Shown here in pieces: positions 1 through 11,810 of a DNA stretch of 64,000 bases. Source of the stretch: Marisa cornuarietis (lineage: Eukaryota; Mollusca; Gastropoda; Architaenioglossa; Ampullariidae); assembly GCA_004794655.1 (NCBI GenBank), contig SMMW01000040.1, positions 2,924,501 to 2,988,500 of the forward strand. Reading direction: 5' to 3'. The translations under genes and the position numbers were made by a program. Below the pieces are notes generated by a model. The model was not told the DNA's origin. It did not search any database and was given only the letters and a program-made list of their open reading frames with translations. Every line of letters begins with the position of its first letter. The stretch's first letter is position 1.

Positions 1-59
1 GTTCAGCTTCAACATCACCAGCCCTCTTCAGAGTTAGGCACCCATTCGACAACAGAAAC

Positions 60-165
60 TATTCAGGAAACTTGCTGCGCTACACGGGTATCGAACCTGA
101 GTGCCTCTGGGTTTGGACGCCAGTAATCTGATCACTCGGTTATCTTTACAGAAGAAGGCAAGTTC
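60..165 (-). mobile_element. tRNA-derived SINE-like fragment
   Basis: Read on the minus strand, this stretch resembles a tRNA promoter. An A-box-like ACCGAGTGATCAG is followed about 40 bases later by a B-box-like GGTTCGATACCCG, the spacing of an internal RNA polymerase III promoter. It does not fold obviously into an intact tRNA, so a tRNA-derived short interspersed element is more likely than a functional tRNA gene. The element's tail was not delimited. Confidence 0.45.
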
Positions 166-1167
166 TGACTATCAGAAGACGTAGTACGTAGTACGTCTGA
201 CACCTAAAGTGAACCCTTGCATGTGCGTTGTTCCACTACTGAAGCAGACCCTGGCTACAAAAAAGTCGTTGCAGAGTGTTATATAAAAGCAATATTATGT
301 TGTTGCAAGATAGCGAGGAAATAAAAGAGGTAAATTGTGACACAGACGAATATTATTTCCATCATAATCGAGTCATAATAATTTCCACGTGCAATTTTAT
401 TGCGACAAAGTAAGTTATTTAGTCTGGCATCAGTCCGTCTATGTCACACAAAGATGCTGTAAACTGCCACAAAATAAGACGGTTTTAATGCCAATTTATA
501 GACAGATTATTTATTAAAGCAAAGTTATAAGTGTAGAGGTGCTTGATAGCAGTGTCGTTCCGTTTCTCAGATGAGGATTTATAGCCTCAGGGTCGAGGCG
601 TGGCACTTCACGACTTTACATTTTAGCGATTACCCCAAGGATATTATTTATTTGTGGAAAGGGCAAGTGTTTTAGTTGTCTGACGCCGAGGAATGATAAA
701 TCTTCTAGACATGCAAGTCACAGACCGAGTGTGTGAGCAGTCTTACATTCGTTTCATTCTTATCTTTTATCTTTCTAGATCTTTGCTTCCGTCCTGAAGG
801 CGCGTTTCTGCTGAGTTAACAATAGTGAAACGGGTTTTCCTTGATAATTTTGTTCTCAGAGTCTAAAGTAAGGACCCCTTGCCGCTAAATCATGAAAAAG
901 CGCCCTCTGTCCTGTTTCTCGGACACAATATGTGTACGAAAATATTTTCCTTATATCTTGCAGTTTATTGCATTAACCTACTTTCCAATCAGGCGACAAG
1001 CTTCATTAATAATTTACCATTTCGGACAGACTCAGTTCGCCCGAGACCTTTCTCATTATTTGTCTGTGTTCCGCATGTGAGAAGAAACAATGCAGGAATT
1101 TGGCATTTAAAAGCTTGACGCAGCCGATGAAACTTTAGCCAGGATATTGCTTTACCTTTACACCATA

Positions 1168-1170
<3 letters not shown>

Positions 1171-1206
<36 letters not shown>

Positions 1207-1228
1207 TGTGTGTGTGTGTGTGTGTGTT
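1171..1228. repeat. (TG)n microsatellite
   Basis: Nearly pure TG dinucleotide run with one C interruption near 1206. A shorter CA run follows at about 1313-1338. Confidence 0.95.
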
Positions 1229-2661
1229 GTGGCTTTAGTGATTTGAAACCGCAGAAGTTTAAAAATGCATATTTATGAATAAGTTATATTCCTTCTTGAA
1301 TCACATAAAAACGCACACACACACACACACACACACACGTTAAGACTAGCTCACCGTGGTACAACCTCCTTTCCTAACTCGTTATAAAACACTGGCAACC
1401 TCCCTCGCACCGTCCCTCCCTCTAGTATTTCAAAAAGTGATGAACAGTCCTGCATCCCTCTGATAATGTATGCTTCCTTCTGACGCTATGGACAGCAGCT
1501 CTGTGTGCCGGCCAAGAAATCTAACCTGCTTCAACAACAAACATCAGTCAAACATCTAGTCACCCCCTTTCTCTGTTGTTTTTTTTCCTCGCGTAACTGT
1601 ATGTGAGCACAGTGGCGGCTTTTAGACCACTAGCTGGCAAAAAACCCCAAGATTTCACCTACTGACTTGTAGATAATCTACTTTCTGCTCACGTGTCGTT
1701 TAGAAAATACACCTCAGAAAAACTCTTGACATGTAATGTATATGAAAAAAAGAAAGACAAATCGATGCTATCACACAGTAACGGGCGTTAGCTTGCAGTG
1801 AGTGAGTATTGTTACATTTTGCGCTGTGTTCACATTTTCTGTTTTTAGGAGAAGTGTGAGGTAGGCATTAGAAATGCCTTAACTAGATTATAGGTGCGTA
1901 GCTCATGATGCATTGAAGAAGCTATCTTAGAGAGCATGAATCCGCGACTTAGCGGTATGGAAGCGAACGAGGAAACCAAGGCGCTTATGCGGAGTTTGTT
2001 TGCTTAGGGGATTTTTCTTCCTGTATAACTCCGACGGAAGAGGATGGAACCATGCATGCAAGCAGGCACGCACGCGCTCACGCGTATTTTATTGAATCAT
2101 TGCAAGCTTTCTTCTGTCATCGGTGCCCAACTAGCTCCTACTGGTCCAGCAAGAATGGCGCTTTGGTCCTTCTGTCTCTTCGGGAAGAGACGACGAAGTC
2201 GACGAAGGAGAATGCATGCTGGTGACGAACCGGGAAGGGGTGGGTTGATGGGAGGGAAGGAGGTCAAGGATAAAGACCAAATGATATGAATGACTTATGA
2301 CAATATGACAGGAACAAACGATGATGACTGCCTGCACAGTTTCTTGGGTTTGCTGTCGGATGCACTCTGACTCAAGAAGCAGTCATTCTAAATGCAGTGA
2401 GGGAGATGGGCGACAGAGGGAAGAGGGAAAGGGACGAGGGTAGTGGTAGGGGAAGGAGTCGACGACTTGCAAATCGAACTGAATGCAAGACTGGGTGACC
2501 TTTGGCGGTGAACTGGCGGGGAGCGTACATGCCACACCGCCTGCCCTTGACGACCATAGATATGGTCACGTGACTCCAGATATGGCCACCTGCACGATAA
2601 CGATGCTTCTTCATGAAGTCTTTTCAAACCCGTGTACTTTCGTTTCTGTCAGCGTCACGTA

Positions 2662-2768
2662 TATGTATGTGTGTGTGTGTGTGTGCGCTGGTTGTGTGTG
2701 TGTGTGTGTGTGCGCGCTGCTTGTGTGTGTGTGTGTGCGCGCTGCTTGTGTGTGTGTGTGTGTGCATG
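2662..2768. repeat. Compound TG repeat with CGCGCTGCT punctuations
   Basis: TG runs are interrupted at regular intervals by GCGCTGGT or GCGCGCTGCT, giving three to four higher-order units of about 28 bp. The apparent coding frames across it are low-complexity Cys-Val translations. Confidence 0.9.
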
Positions 2769-4282
2769 CGCTTCACTCGGCACTGCTTTGTGGATGATCA
2801 TACACGTGTAGTTCGGCTTCACCAAGCACTAGTTTGTCTGTGCATGCATGTATGAGTGAATACGTCTCGTCAAGCAGTTCATCAAGAAACAGAGAACGAG
2901 AGAGGGAGGAAAAAGATAAACCATAGAAAAAAGGTAAGAAGGAATAAACAAGCTTAATGTATTAGAAAAGAAATCAAACACTTTGTTAGCTCTGATTCAG
3001 CTTCGTCTAGTTTGTGTTTATTTTCACAAAACAATAATTTTCAGGCTACTCCAGCAATTACTCACCTTTCTATTTAAAGTAGATGATGTCATTACGCTAG
3101 ACCTTCAAAAAAGTCGCGAAACCGCGGTTCTTGAATTGACCTCCACCTGGATAGAATCTTACATACTAGGTCCGCTTTACCTGCTCCATTTACTTTCTGA
3201 AGCTTCTTCCCAGCAAATGAGAACGAGGTCTGCACAATGTCAGCAATGAAAGATCGCATCCATTCTCATTACCTTCGTATTTTTTCACTCTTTCCTTCCT
3301 CCACACTGTCCTCTCAGCAGCTTTCAATTGAACGCGAATAAAAATTGCTTGAATTCTTGTCGCCACAGCTAACGAGAATGCAGAGATCCCGCTAATACTA
3401 CATCAAAGGAATTCTATTGATGTGGTTTACTTTGTGTCGTTATGCCGGTCCTCAGGCCTGTGCTAATACTAATCCTTCTTTCTTTCCACCAGTAAAGTCT
3501 TTTTTTAACTCCGTCATCTGTGCAGGTAACCTTGCATATTTCTCATTTTACATCGCGATGATTTCATTGGGGTCCTTCCGGAAGTTGCCAGCAATAAAAA
3601 TAATATTAACTGACATGTTAATGGCCATGTGAACATTTCCTGGCTCTTTCTTCGTTCGATTTCTCCGGTTAATCATGAACTTGCATTACGTTAATATTTG
3701 AGGACATTAATTTGAAAACAAGTTTTAGTTTTAAGGCAGGAAGCTTCCGAATCGCGAACCTTTGATAAATCAGCAGTGATCTGAGTTTTGAAGGTGTAGA
3801 TATAGAAATAAACTTAATATTTAGTGATGGATTGTAAGCAATACCTGATTCGGAATACACTCCAAGAAAGATTTTCTGAGTGTCTGGTACGTGTGTCCGA
3901 ATTTCTGTTTGCACTGTAATGCTCCTCATTGACTGATGGAATACAGATCGATAATGTCTGGTTTTGTGAAGATGGTCGACGATATTTTCCTTTCCATCCC
4001 CTTAATATGTCTACTACCGACTTCCCCACAAAGCTCCATCCCCAGGCTTTATAGTGTCAAAGTTCATAATGTCGGCTTTGCAAATGGCGTGATCAACACG
4101 ACTTCGACCTGGTCAATATTTCTTTCGATGTTCTGGGATTCACCTCTGTGGTCCAAGTGCATGTGTTCCAGCCACCAATGTAAGTCACGGTTGTATGTAA
4201 TAGTATACAATTGTTTGTACAATGAGCGTATTACACAGTATTATGCGCGCGGGAGTGTATTGGGTAGGGAGTCTGTGTATGC

Positions 4283-4285
<3 letters not shown>

Positions 4286-4340
<55 letters not shown>
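4286..4340. repeat. (TG)n microsatellite
   Basis: Pure TG run of about 27 units, followed by a short GA run near 4374-4387. Confidence 0.97.
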
Positions 4341-4341
<1 letters not shown>

Positions 4342-5046
4342 TTTCTTTTTGCGTATCTTTATGTCTATATTTGAGAGAGAGAGAGATGGTAAAAATAAAG
4401 GTGGAAGAAGTAAAAGACATCTCAAAGCAGTCATTGTGCAATTCATTTAGACCCGTCACCAATAAAAAAAAAATCTAAACATTTTTGCACAAGCTTCTGG
4501 CTCTCGATTAAAGTATTGTGTGTCTCACCTAAGTGTTTGGCTACTCGGCGTGCACACTGATCACACATTCCCAAAACCAAACCACGCGCCGTCACGTGAA
4601 CAGTCCATTGTGCTTTTTTGTATCTGACACCTTCATGTTAACCATATTGCAACAAAAAGCTTTATGTCCTGTTTAGAGAGAAGCCACCATAAAATGGTTT
4701 GTATTGTTTGGTCTTTCTGTGCTCTCAGTGATGCGTGTCTTGCTCCTAATAGAAGTGGGCATAAGGTAGTTAGTGCGACTGAATCATGTGTTAGTGGTGC
4801 CCATAGTTACGCATTATGAATTACCTTAATTGTCAATTGTTGTGTGATTCTTTCTTTGCATTTACTAACCTTTATCGAGCTTGCCATTCCAATCGCGCTT
4901 TGGAATAAAGATGAAATATTATTGTTTCGTATTGTGCTGACACGTCACAGAGGCAAAACTTTTTTATTTAAATCTAACTTAACGACAGTTAATACAGAAA
5001 GTTTAAGGACGAAGAGCTAAATGAATTGGCAGGTTTCGCGCCGGCG

Positions 5047-5101
5047 AGCACACACACACACACCACGACCCACCTTACCACTCAGTCACCAACCTCTCCC
5101 C

Positions 5102-5139
<38 letters not shown>

Positions 5140-5233
5140 ACGACCCACCTTACCACTCAGTCACCAACCTCTCCCCGACACACACACACACACACCACGA
5201 CCCACCTTACCACTCAGTCACCAACCTCTCCCC

Positions 5234-5268
<35 letters not shown>

Positions 5269-5301
5269 CCCACCTTACCACTCAGTCACCAACCTCTCCC
5301 C

Positions 5302-5339
<38 letters not shown>

Positions 5340-5530
5340 ACGACCCACCTTACCACTCAGTCACCAACCTCTCCCCGACACACACACACACACACACACA
5401 CACACCACGACCCACCTTACCACTCAGTCACGAACCTCTCCCCGACACACACACACACATACACACACACACACACCACGACCCACCTTACCACTCAGTC
5501 ACCAACCTCTCCCCGACACACACACACACG
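5047..5530. repeat. Hybrid minisatellite: 41-bp unit alternating with (CA)n
   Basis: Seven near-identical copies of a roughly 41-bp core start near 5062, 5138, 5194, 5265, 5338, 5405 and 5475. The core begins CCACGACCCACCTTACCACT and ends in CCTCTCCCCGA. Copies are separated by CA runs of variable length. Cores differ by very few substitutions (for example a C-to-G change in copy 6, and a shortened start in copy 4), whereas the CA spacers vary freely. Two long frames across it (172 and 181 codons) are repeat translations and not genes. Confidence 0.95.
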
Positions 5531-6584
5531 AGCATATGACGTATGTGTTTGCGCAATCTTATCTTCCGTAAGCAGATAATTATCCTGCAAAAAACGGACC
5601 TAATCTAGTCAACGTAAATGAATCTACGGGTCTCTGTCTCTCTAGGTGTCTCTGTCTCGTTGCTTCTTGATTAATGCCTGTTTCTCCTTCTGCTTCTTTC
5701 ATTGTTTACAGCAATTCTACTTAGTTAAAACCTTTCTTGAACGAAACCTTTAAAAGATTCAGGTTTAAATTAAAGGCATCTTCTCGCCGTTTAGCAACAG
5801 AACTGTAAAGAATGAGAATTTTACCAACTTCTGACAGTTCCCTGGCGAGTTCACCGCTTGCAGTATTTCACCCATCCTCTCAACCCATCCTGTCTCGGGG
5901 GATAAAAGTCCACCACCACCACCAGCACCCAAACAGACACAAAAAATAGATAAGAGGCTACACGTGGCTTGCTGGGGGAGATTACTGCTGTAGCCTGGAG
6001 CCCCACTTGTCACTGACATCTGGACTAATCTTAAGCATGCAAGCTCAGCACTGCTGCCTACATGAATGTTGAGCAAAGGTTTGTGGGGAGGGAGGCAGGA
6101 AACCTCTCTGTCTGTTTTGTTACACGTAAGTGAAAATGTTAGAGTCGTCGAGAATTTCAGGTACTGTAACAAATACAACCTTGTGTTTTCTTGCACGTAT
6201 TTTAGGTAATTGTGACAACTACAATCTTGTTTTCTTGCACTTAATCACACATCACTAAAATATAATCAGCCAGCACACTACTTACATAGCTCAATTTACT
6301 AAAAGCCTGCTCTTACCCGCGCGAATGCCGTGGAATGTTTGACGAAGTTTGGCAAAGTTGTTTTACAGGAAACCAAAGGCTTTGAAAGGGGAGGGGGGAC
6401 GTTCAGGGTATTAGAACTTTAGTCAATACTATATGCCAACTCCAAACTTCTTTGCCTGTACATTATCAATATAATTGCCTGTACAACAGATCTTTGGGAC
6501 ACTTTGGAGATTTGCCCAGTTGAGAACGACCCTAATCAACGTCTCTCATGATTGACAGCAGCCTTAATCAGTGCTACAAATACA

Positions 6585-6587
<3 letters not shown>

Positions 6588-6633
<46 letters not shown>

Positions 6634-6662
6634 CGCGTGTGCGTGTGCGCGCACGTATGTGA
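6588..6662. repeat. (TG)n grading into TGCG repeat
   Basis: A pure TG run of about 40 bases passes into mixed GTGCGCGT sequence with potential for left-handed DNA. Confidence 0.93.
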
Positions 6663-8074
6663 ATGTGTGTGGGAGTAACAAAAAGAGATTCTGTGCGGGT
6701 GAGTGTGTAGAATGAGGTTAGAAAAAGGGGGAATATTCTATTCAGATGCTAATAAAACCATTAAGCTAATGGTGTTTTGATGTTATGATAATCAGAGAGA
6801 CAGTGAAATACTTTCTCATTCACTGTTATAGTTTTTTTTTTAATTTTGTATTTGAATAGAAGGATTTTTCTATCTTGCGACTTGTACCTTCTAAGAACAT
6901 TGCTCCCATACATAAACGTTCTGTCCTTTTGTTTTCACGTCGTGTAAAAGTGTACAACAATTTGATTACAAAATAAAATAGAAAAATCTTACGTCTAAAA
7001 TTTGAAACCAGTCAAAAATAACTCCTTCATAAAGTTATTCGTTTGATCTCTTGATACAGTCATCGAAGCTTAAGAACAAAACATCGTGTCGGTCTCTGTC
7101 ACCTTGATCGTATCGCTTCCATTCGTAGTTATCAATAATATGGACAATAATATCGTATGCTGCTGTCATCATTGTTATGATTGAGGGCTGCTTCTTTGTC
7201 TCATACTGTGTCTTCATGGCGCAAGACTGTAACGTAGCTGGTTACTTTAGTGAGCTTTGAAATTGTGACGATTGACAACAATCAATACGTGGGGAGTTGT
7301 AAACCAACTCTCAGAAATCTATTTCGTTTCCAAGGACGCGATTGTGGTATAAATCTTGTCTGTTTATGCCATTTTGTGTGTTTACAGTGTTAAGTGCCAC
7401 GTAATATCGTCGATTTATTATGGTTTTGTCGTGACACGTGCTCGAAACTCCTGGATATTGGAACAGCCGTGGAAACTGTCTTGTTTTCCATCTTACGTGG
7501 AAGCAGGCGATTGCCTCTTGGTTGCAGACGGTCGTAGTTTCGGCTAAACATGGATCGTCGTGATGGGTGATGCCATCTTTGTCCTCTTCATGTATTCTCC
7601 ATTCAGGGCTGGGCCGTCAGATAATAACAGTCTAGCAGAATGTGGTCTAGACCGCAAACTGTGGTCGATGGCTAAATGAATACGGAAATTTTACTTTGTG
7701 GGTAACATGCTTGACAACAATCCTTACTGCTTTCCTTTTTGTGCGTTTGTTTTCTTTGCATCCTCAGAGATCTCCAGTTGTTGCTATGCTCCCTGCTCTC
7801 TAGGAAACCAAAGAAGAGCGTTGATTCTCTCTCTCTGTGTGTTTTAAGTGACTCGTCACAAAACTGTTCTTAGCCTCACCTTGACTTGTATCATTGCTTT
7901 ATCCTTTACCATTCTTCTATTTCGCAAGAGACTGTTACTTTTACATGTTCTACGGTGATAAAAAATTAATTTGGTTTTTGCTTTTTATTTTGTTTAAGAA
8001 TTCAAACTCTTAATTAACCATGAAACAAATATTTGATTAGTGACTTCTCTTCTCGTCTTACCACCTCCATCTCT

Positions 8075-8078
<4 letters not shown>

Positions 8079-8125
<47 letters not shown>

Positions 8126-8222
8126 CACATTCACACACATGCACACACATACACACCCATAAACGCATATGCAACAAGCGCACACGCATACACAATATAT
8201 ATATATATATACATATATACAC
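8079..8222. repeat. (CA)n followed by (TA)n microsatellite
   Basis: A CA run at 8079-8123, imperfect CACACATACAC sequence, then an alternating TA run at about 8196-8218. Confidence 0.93.
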
Positions 8223-8969
8223 ATAAATACACTCATAAAAAACCTGTGGTCTTTGCCTGTTTGTTATTATCCAGTTTCTCTCGATTTCTCTTCATCCTTT
8301 CCGGTAACATCATAGATAATACAGAGATAAATACCTTTTCAAGTATTGGTTATGAAGGACAGTACAATGCTCATGTTGCCGCCCTACTATCGTTGACCTA
8401 ACCTCGCTGTTTCTAATGAACCTGTTTTTTTATCTGCATCGCTCCAAACTCTGAGTCCAACTATCAAAGGTGGCTAAAAGGAAGGATTTGGTAAATTAGT
8501 TCTAAAAGATTTTCAGAGAATACAAGGTTGTTTAGCGAGAAAAGATTTATTTTCTCAAGAAATAATCTGCTGTTAGACACGGATTCGAACACCCTAATAA
8601 CGGCTTTGACTTCATCTCAAAGCTGTAGCATGTGTCTCCATATTTATAACTGGATAACTGATAAACTTTCCTCATTTTGACCTAAAATAGCATCAATCTC
8701 TCGTTATCTTCAAAATTTTCTAAAATCAACAAATTTGTCTTTGGATTTTGGAAAATCTCCGATTATCTCTGAAGGCTTGGAGAAATTTAAGTCCCCAGCG
8801 CCATGACCACGCTGGTTTTTCACGATTATAGATAATAAAAATCAAGGCTAAAAAATAATTATTAAGAAATTTATAACGCTTAAATTTGCTCTTTTAAACA
8901 TAAAAAGGAGATTTATTTCCCCTGCCTAGCCTCCATGTTTGACAGCCCGTCTCCGTTCCGCTTGTCGTA

Positions 8970-9062
8970 GCAACTTTGAGGTGTCTGAGTGGTTAATGTT
9001 CCCAGGCAGCAGTGTGAACATTAGTGGTTTGTAATCGTGCGACATGTATAAAGTCTTGGAAA
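8970..9062 (+). mobile_element. Degenerate tRNA-like SINE fragment
   Basis: The stretch GGTGTCTGAGTGGTTAA resembles a tRNA A-box. A weak B-box-like GTGGTTTGTAATCGTG follows about 45 bases later. The match is poor, so this is at best a decayed tRNA-derived repeat. Confidence 0.25.
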
Positions 9063-11204
9063 GCTCAGTGTTGCGAGTTGTCTCTTTTTAAGTTGTATTC
9101 CTATATTTTCATTTTCTATTTTTTTTAAGGAAGAGCAAGGAAAAAATGCAGGTAGTCTTGAATCAACGGAGGGGAGCAGCAAGGCAATTGCTGGAAACAC
9201 GATGAGGAAAATGTGGGTATGGCTGATGAAGTTTGAGGCTGCGTTAACTTAAGAAACAGCCGAGCTTGTTTCGTTGCTAGAACTTAACGCACCCTGGTTC
9301 AGTGATTGAGCGGCTACGTGAAGCCACCAAGCAAGTGAGATTGATAGCCAAACTAAAGAACATAAGTGTTAAAGTGCTAGGGGGTGCAATTTTTTCCTAG
9401 TGATTGGATTGGGAAAAATCTCAGTGCAAACAACATTTTCCCCAAAAGTTTGGTTCAATTCCCTCTGACTTTTTCATTATCGAGATACACACATACTAAC
9501 ATCACCATACACAGAAAGAAGTTTAACAGCACGCACGTCAAGATTGTATATCGGTATCTCTACGTTAAAAAGTCTTCAGTAAAGGGTAGAGCTATGACCA
9601 TAATGTGTGATAAACTAGGCGGCTCTGTGTACCCCCGTGACGTCACCATGCTGACCTATTTTTAACTTGGAGATGTTTGGTGGCGTGTGTCTCCAGAAAA
9701 CCAGATTTGGGCAAATAGTATCTTGCACTGAACTTGACCCAATCATTAGAAAAATACTTGCATCCAAGGATACTCTTAACGACGGTTTACGCTCAAATTT
9801 GAACTGCATCCTCCATCCTTACGTTTTGAGTCTGAGAAGAACTACCAGGAAAAGAACCTGCAAATCGATAGAGCTTCGGAGAGCAATGCAGGCCTAAACG
9901 GAAAAACCTCGTTCATGGACTATACCTTCGTTGGAAATTTAGACAGGAATTTTTGTCCCTGCGGTCAAGAGTCTCATAGCAGCGATTAATAAAAAAGAAT
10001 AATAATAGCATGATACATCAGTTTTTTGTCCCTTTTATAGACCTTATCTTACTTTTCCCACCCGGGTGCAAGATGATATGTCGTAACAGCTTTATGTTCT
10101 ATCGGGGCTGTGGTAACATCGTGAGTGCACGCTATGGAAGAAGCACTTGTTCCAGTTTACGTTTCTAAATATAGCCTGTGCTCTCGTTTTATGGACAGAT
10201 TTTTATCTTCTGATAGAGTTCTTCTAGGCTGCTAAGAGTTGGCATTTCCTCTGAAGCGAGTTCACGGCAGCGGACGGAAGTAAATCCGAAGGAAGTCAAT
10301 TTTTTAAGGGTCTTTGTTACTTCACGCCACCATAACGTGGCATGATATTAACCTTTGCTTTTATGGACCGGAAGGGTTTCTGCTGATGACGGGGGCAATT
10401 AAAAGATAAGAAAGAAGAAGTAATAAAGGTAATGTATGCCCACATAAGCTGGTAAAAATGGGCTTCATAATCTGGTTTGAAAGAATTTTGGAGGTGAGAA
10501 ACGAATCCCGAGCATTTGAAACATTAAATCGTATCGTAGTTTGTTAGGATTGAGCCATGGTGGTCAGGAACAGAGTATAGCGTGAATACTTTAAAAATTA
10601 TAGACAAGTGAATGATGCCATATGGAATATGAGCGCTAAGCAGCTGATGGAGGTTAGATCCGCAAATTTTGAGTGAAGTTAATTTTACTGACAAAGCCAT
10701 TGCAGGCTGTTCAAGGCATAGACCGAGAAGAGAAAGGAAGAAGAAAAAAAAGAAAGCACGTAAGGAGAAAAGAAGATTGACTGAAAACCGAGGATGAGTG
10801 TATGCCAGGTTTCCCAAGCTCTGGAAAAACTCTGTAGGCATTCATTCAGCAGATTCTGGGTGCTGTTGTCATTCTTCATCTTGTGTAGGGAGTTGTGCTA
10901 CTATTTATAACCCTTAACCCTTATTTTCCATTCAAAAAAGATGTCTTTAACAGAACCAGCAGGTAGGAAAAGCGAGGCGACTGACAGCCGACACGTACAC
11001 ATGTAGAGATTAGGCCACTGGCGGGTACGTGAGCCAAGAAATCGGAGATATAAAGGTAGCCTCAATCTGCTGCTGTATCCCTAATCTGATGATTATTAAA
11101 ACCTGAGCAAGTATAACTTTCTAACAGAACGCAGTTAAAACAGATACACATCCCAGGCACAATCGCACAAGCATGCACACATTCTCGCACAGACCCATAT
11201 GCAC

Positions 11205-11252
11205 ACATACGCACGCACACACACACACACACGCACGCGCACGCACGCACGT
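11205..11252. repeat. (CA)n with CGCA variants
   Basis: Imperfect CA repeat that turns into ACGCACGC units. Confidence 0.85.
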
Positions 11253-11742
11253 GCGCTCGAGTACTAAATTAAACTTATTGATACTTAAGGTGGGACATAA
11301 AGCTAACTATTTTAACGGCTTCGGTAGAAACAAAGATAGTTTAAAAAAAATAATAACAACACGAGATTCCAGAAGCCTTTTAAGCAAACTTGCAGGTGAA
11401 CGTGAAGTGTCAAATGCTGAGGAGAATTTACGAGCACATGCAGCCTCCCGAAATAGAAAAGTTATTAGAAGGAAAGGATTTAGCGCATGCGCGAACTCTC
11501 AGGAAGTTTGCCCGCTGCCGACTGCAATTCCCAGGGCGCCGTTCTTCGAATATTTTGCACAGTATGAACCAAAAAAAAAGTGTTAAAAAAGAGCGCATCA
11601 TGAAGTATTGGCACATGTCATACATATGAATAAGTACGTGCGAAATGCAAATTACAGAGTTAAAGGATGTTTACATGCGCCCACATTCTCACGCATGTTT
11701 ACATCTCGAGAAAAAAATCTAAAACACATACCTCCCTACCTG

Positions 11743-11810
11743 CATACATACATACATACATACATACATACATACATACATACATACATACATACATACA
11801 TACATACATA
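11743..11810. repeat. (CATA)n tetranucleotide microsatellite
   Basis: Seventeen uninterrupted CATA units. Confidence 0.97.

Noticed and set aside
60..165. Functional tRNA gene on the minus strand
   Set aside because: A- and B-box-like words are present, but a full cloverleaf with paired acceptor stem could not be traced. A SINE remnant is more likely.
5047..5530. CRISPR-like array of regularly repeated units
   Set aside because: Spacers are simple CA runs rather than unique sequences, and the genome is eukaryotic.
5021..5571. Two overlapping long frames (172 and 181 codons)
   Set aside because: They are Thr-His/Pro translations of the CA-rich minisatellite and have no other support.
5765..6196. 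143-codon minus-strand frame
   Set aside because: It has no recognised domain, no splice or promoter support and a composition close to background. A transposon remnant is possible but unproved.
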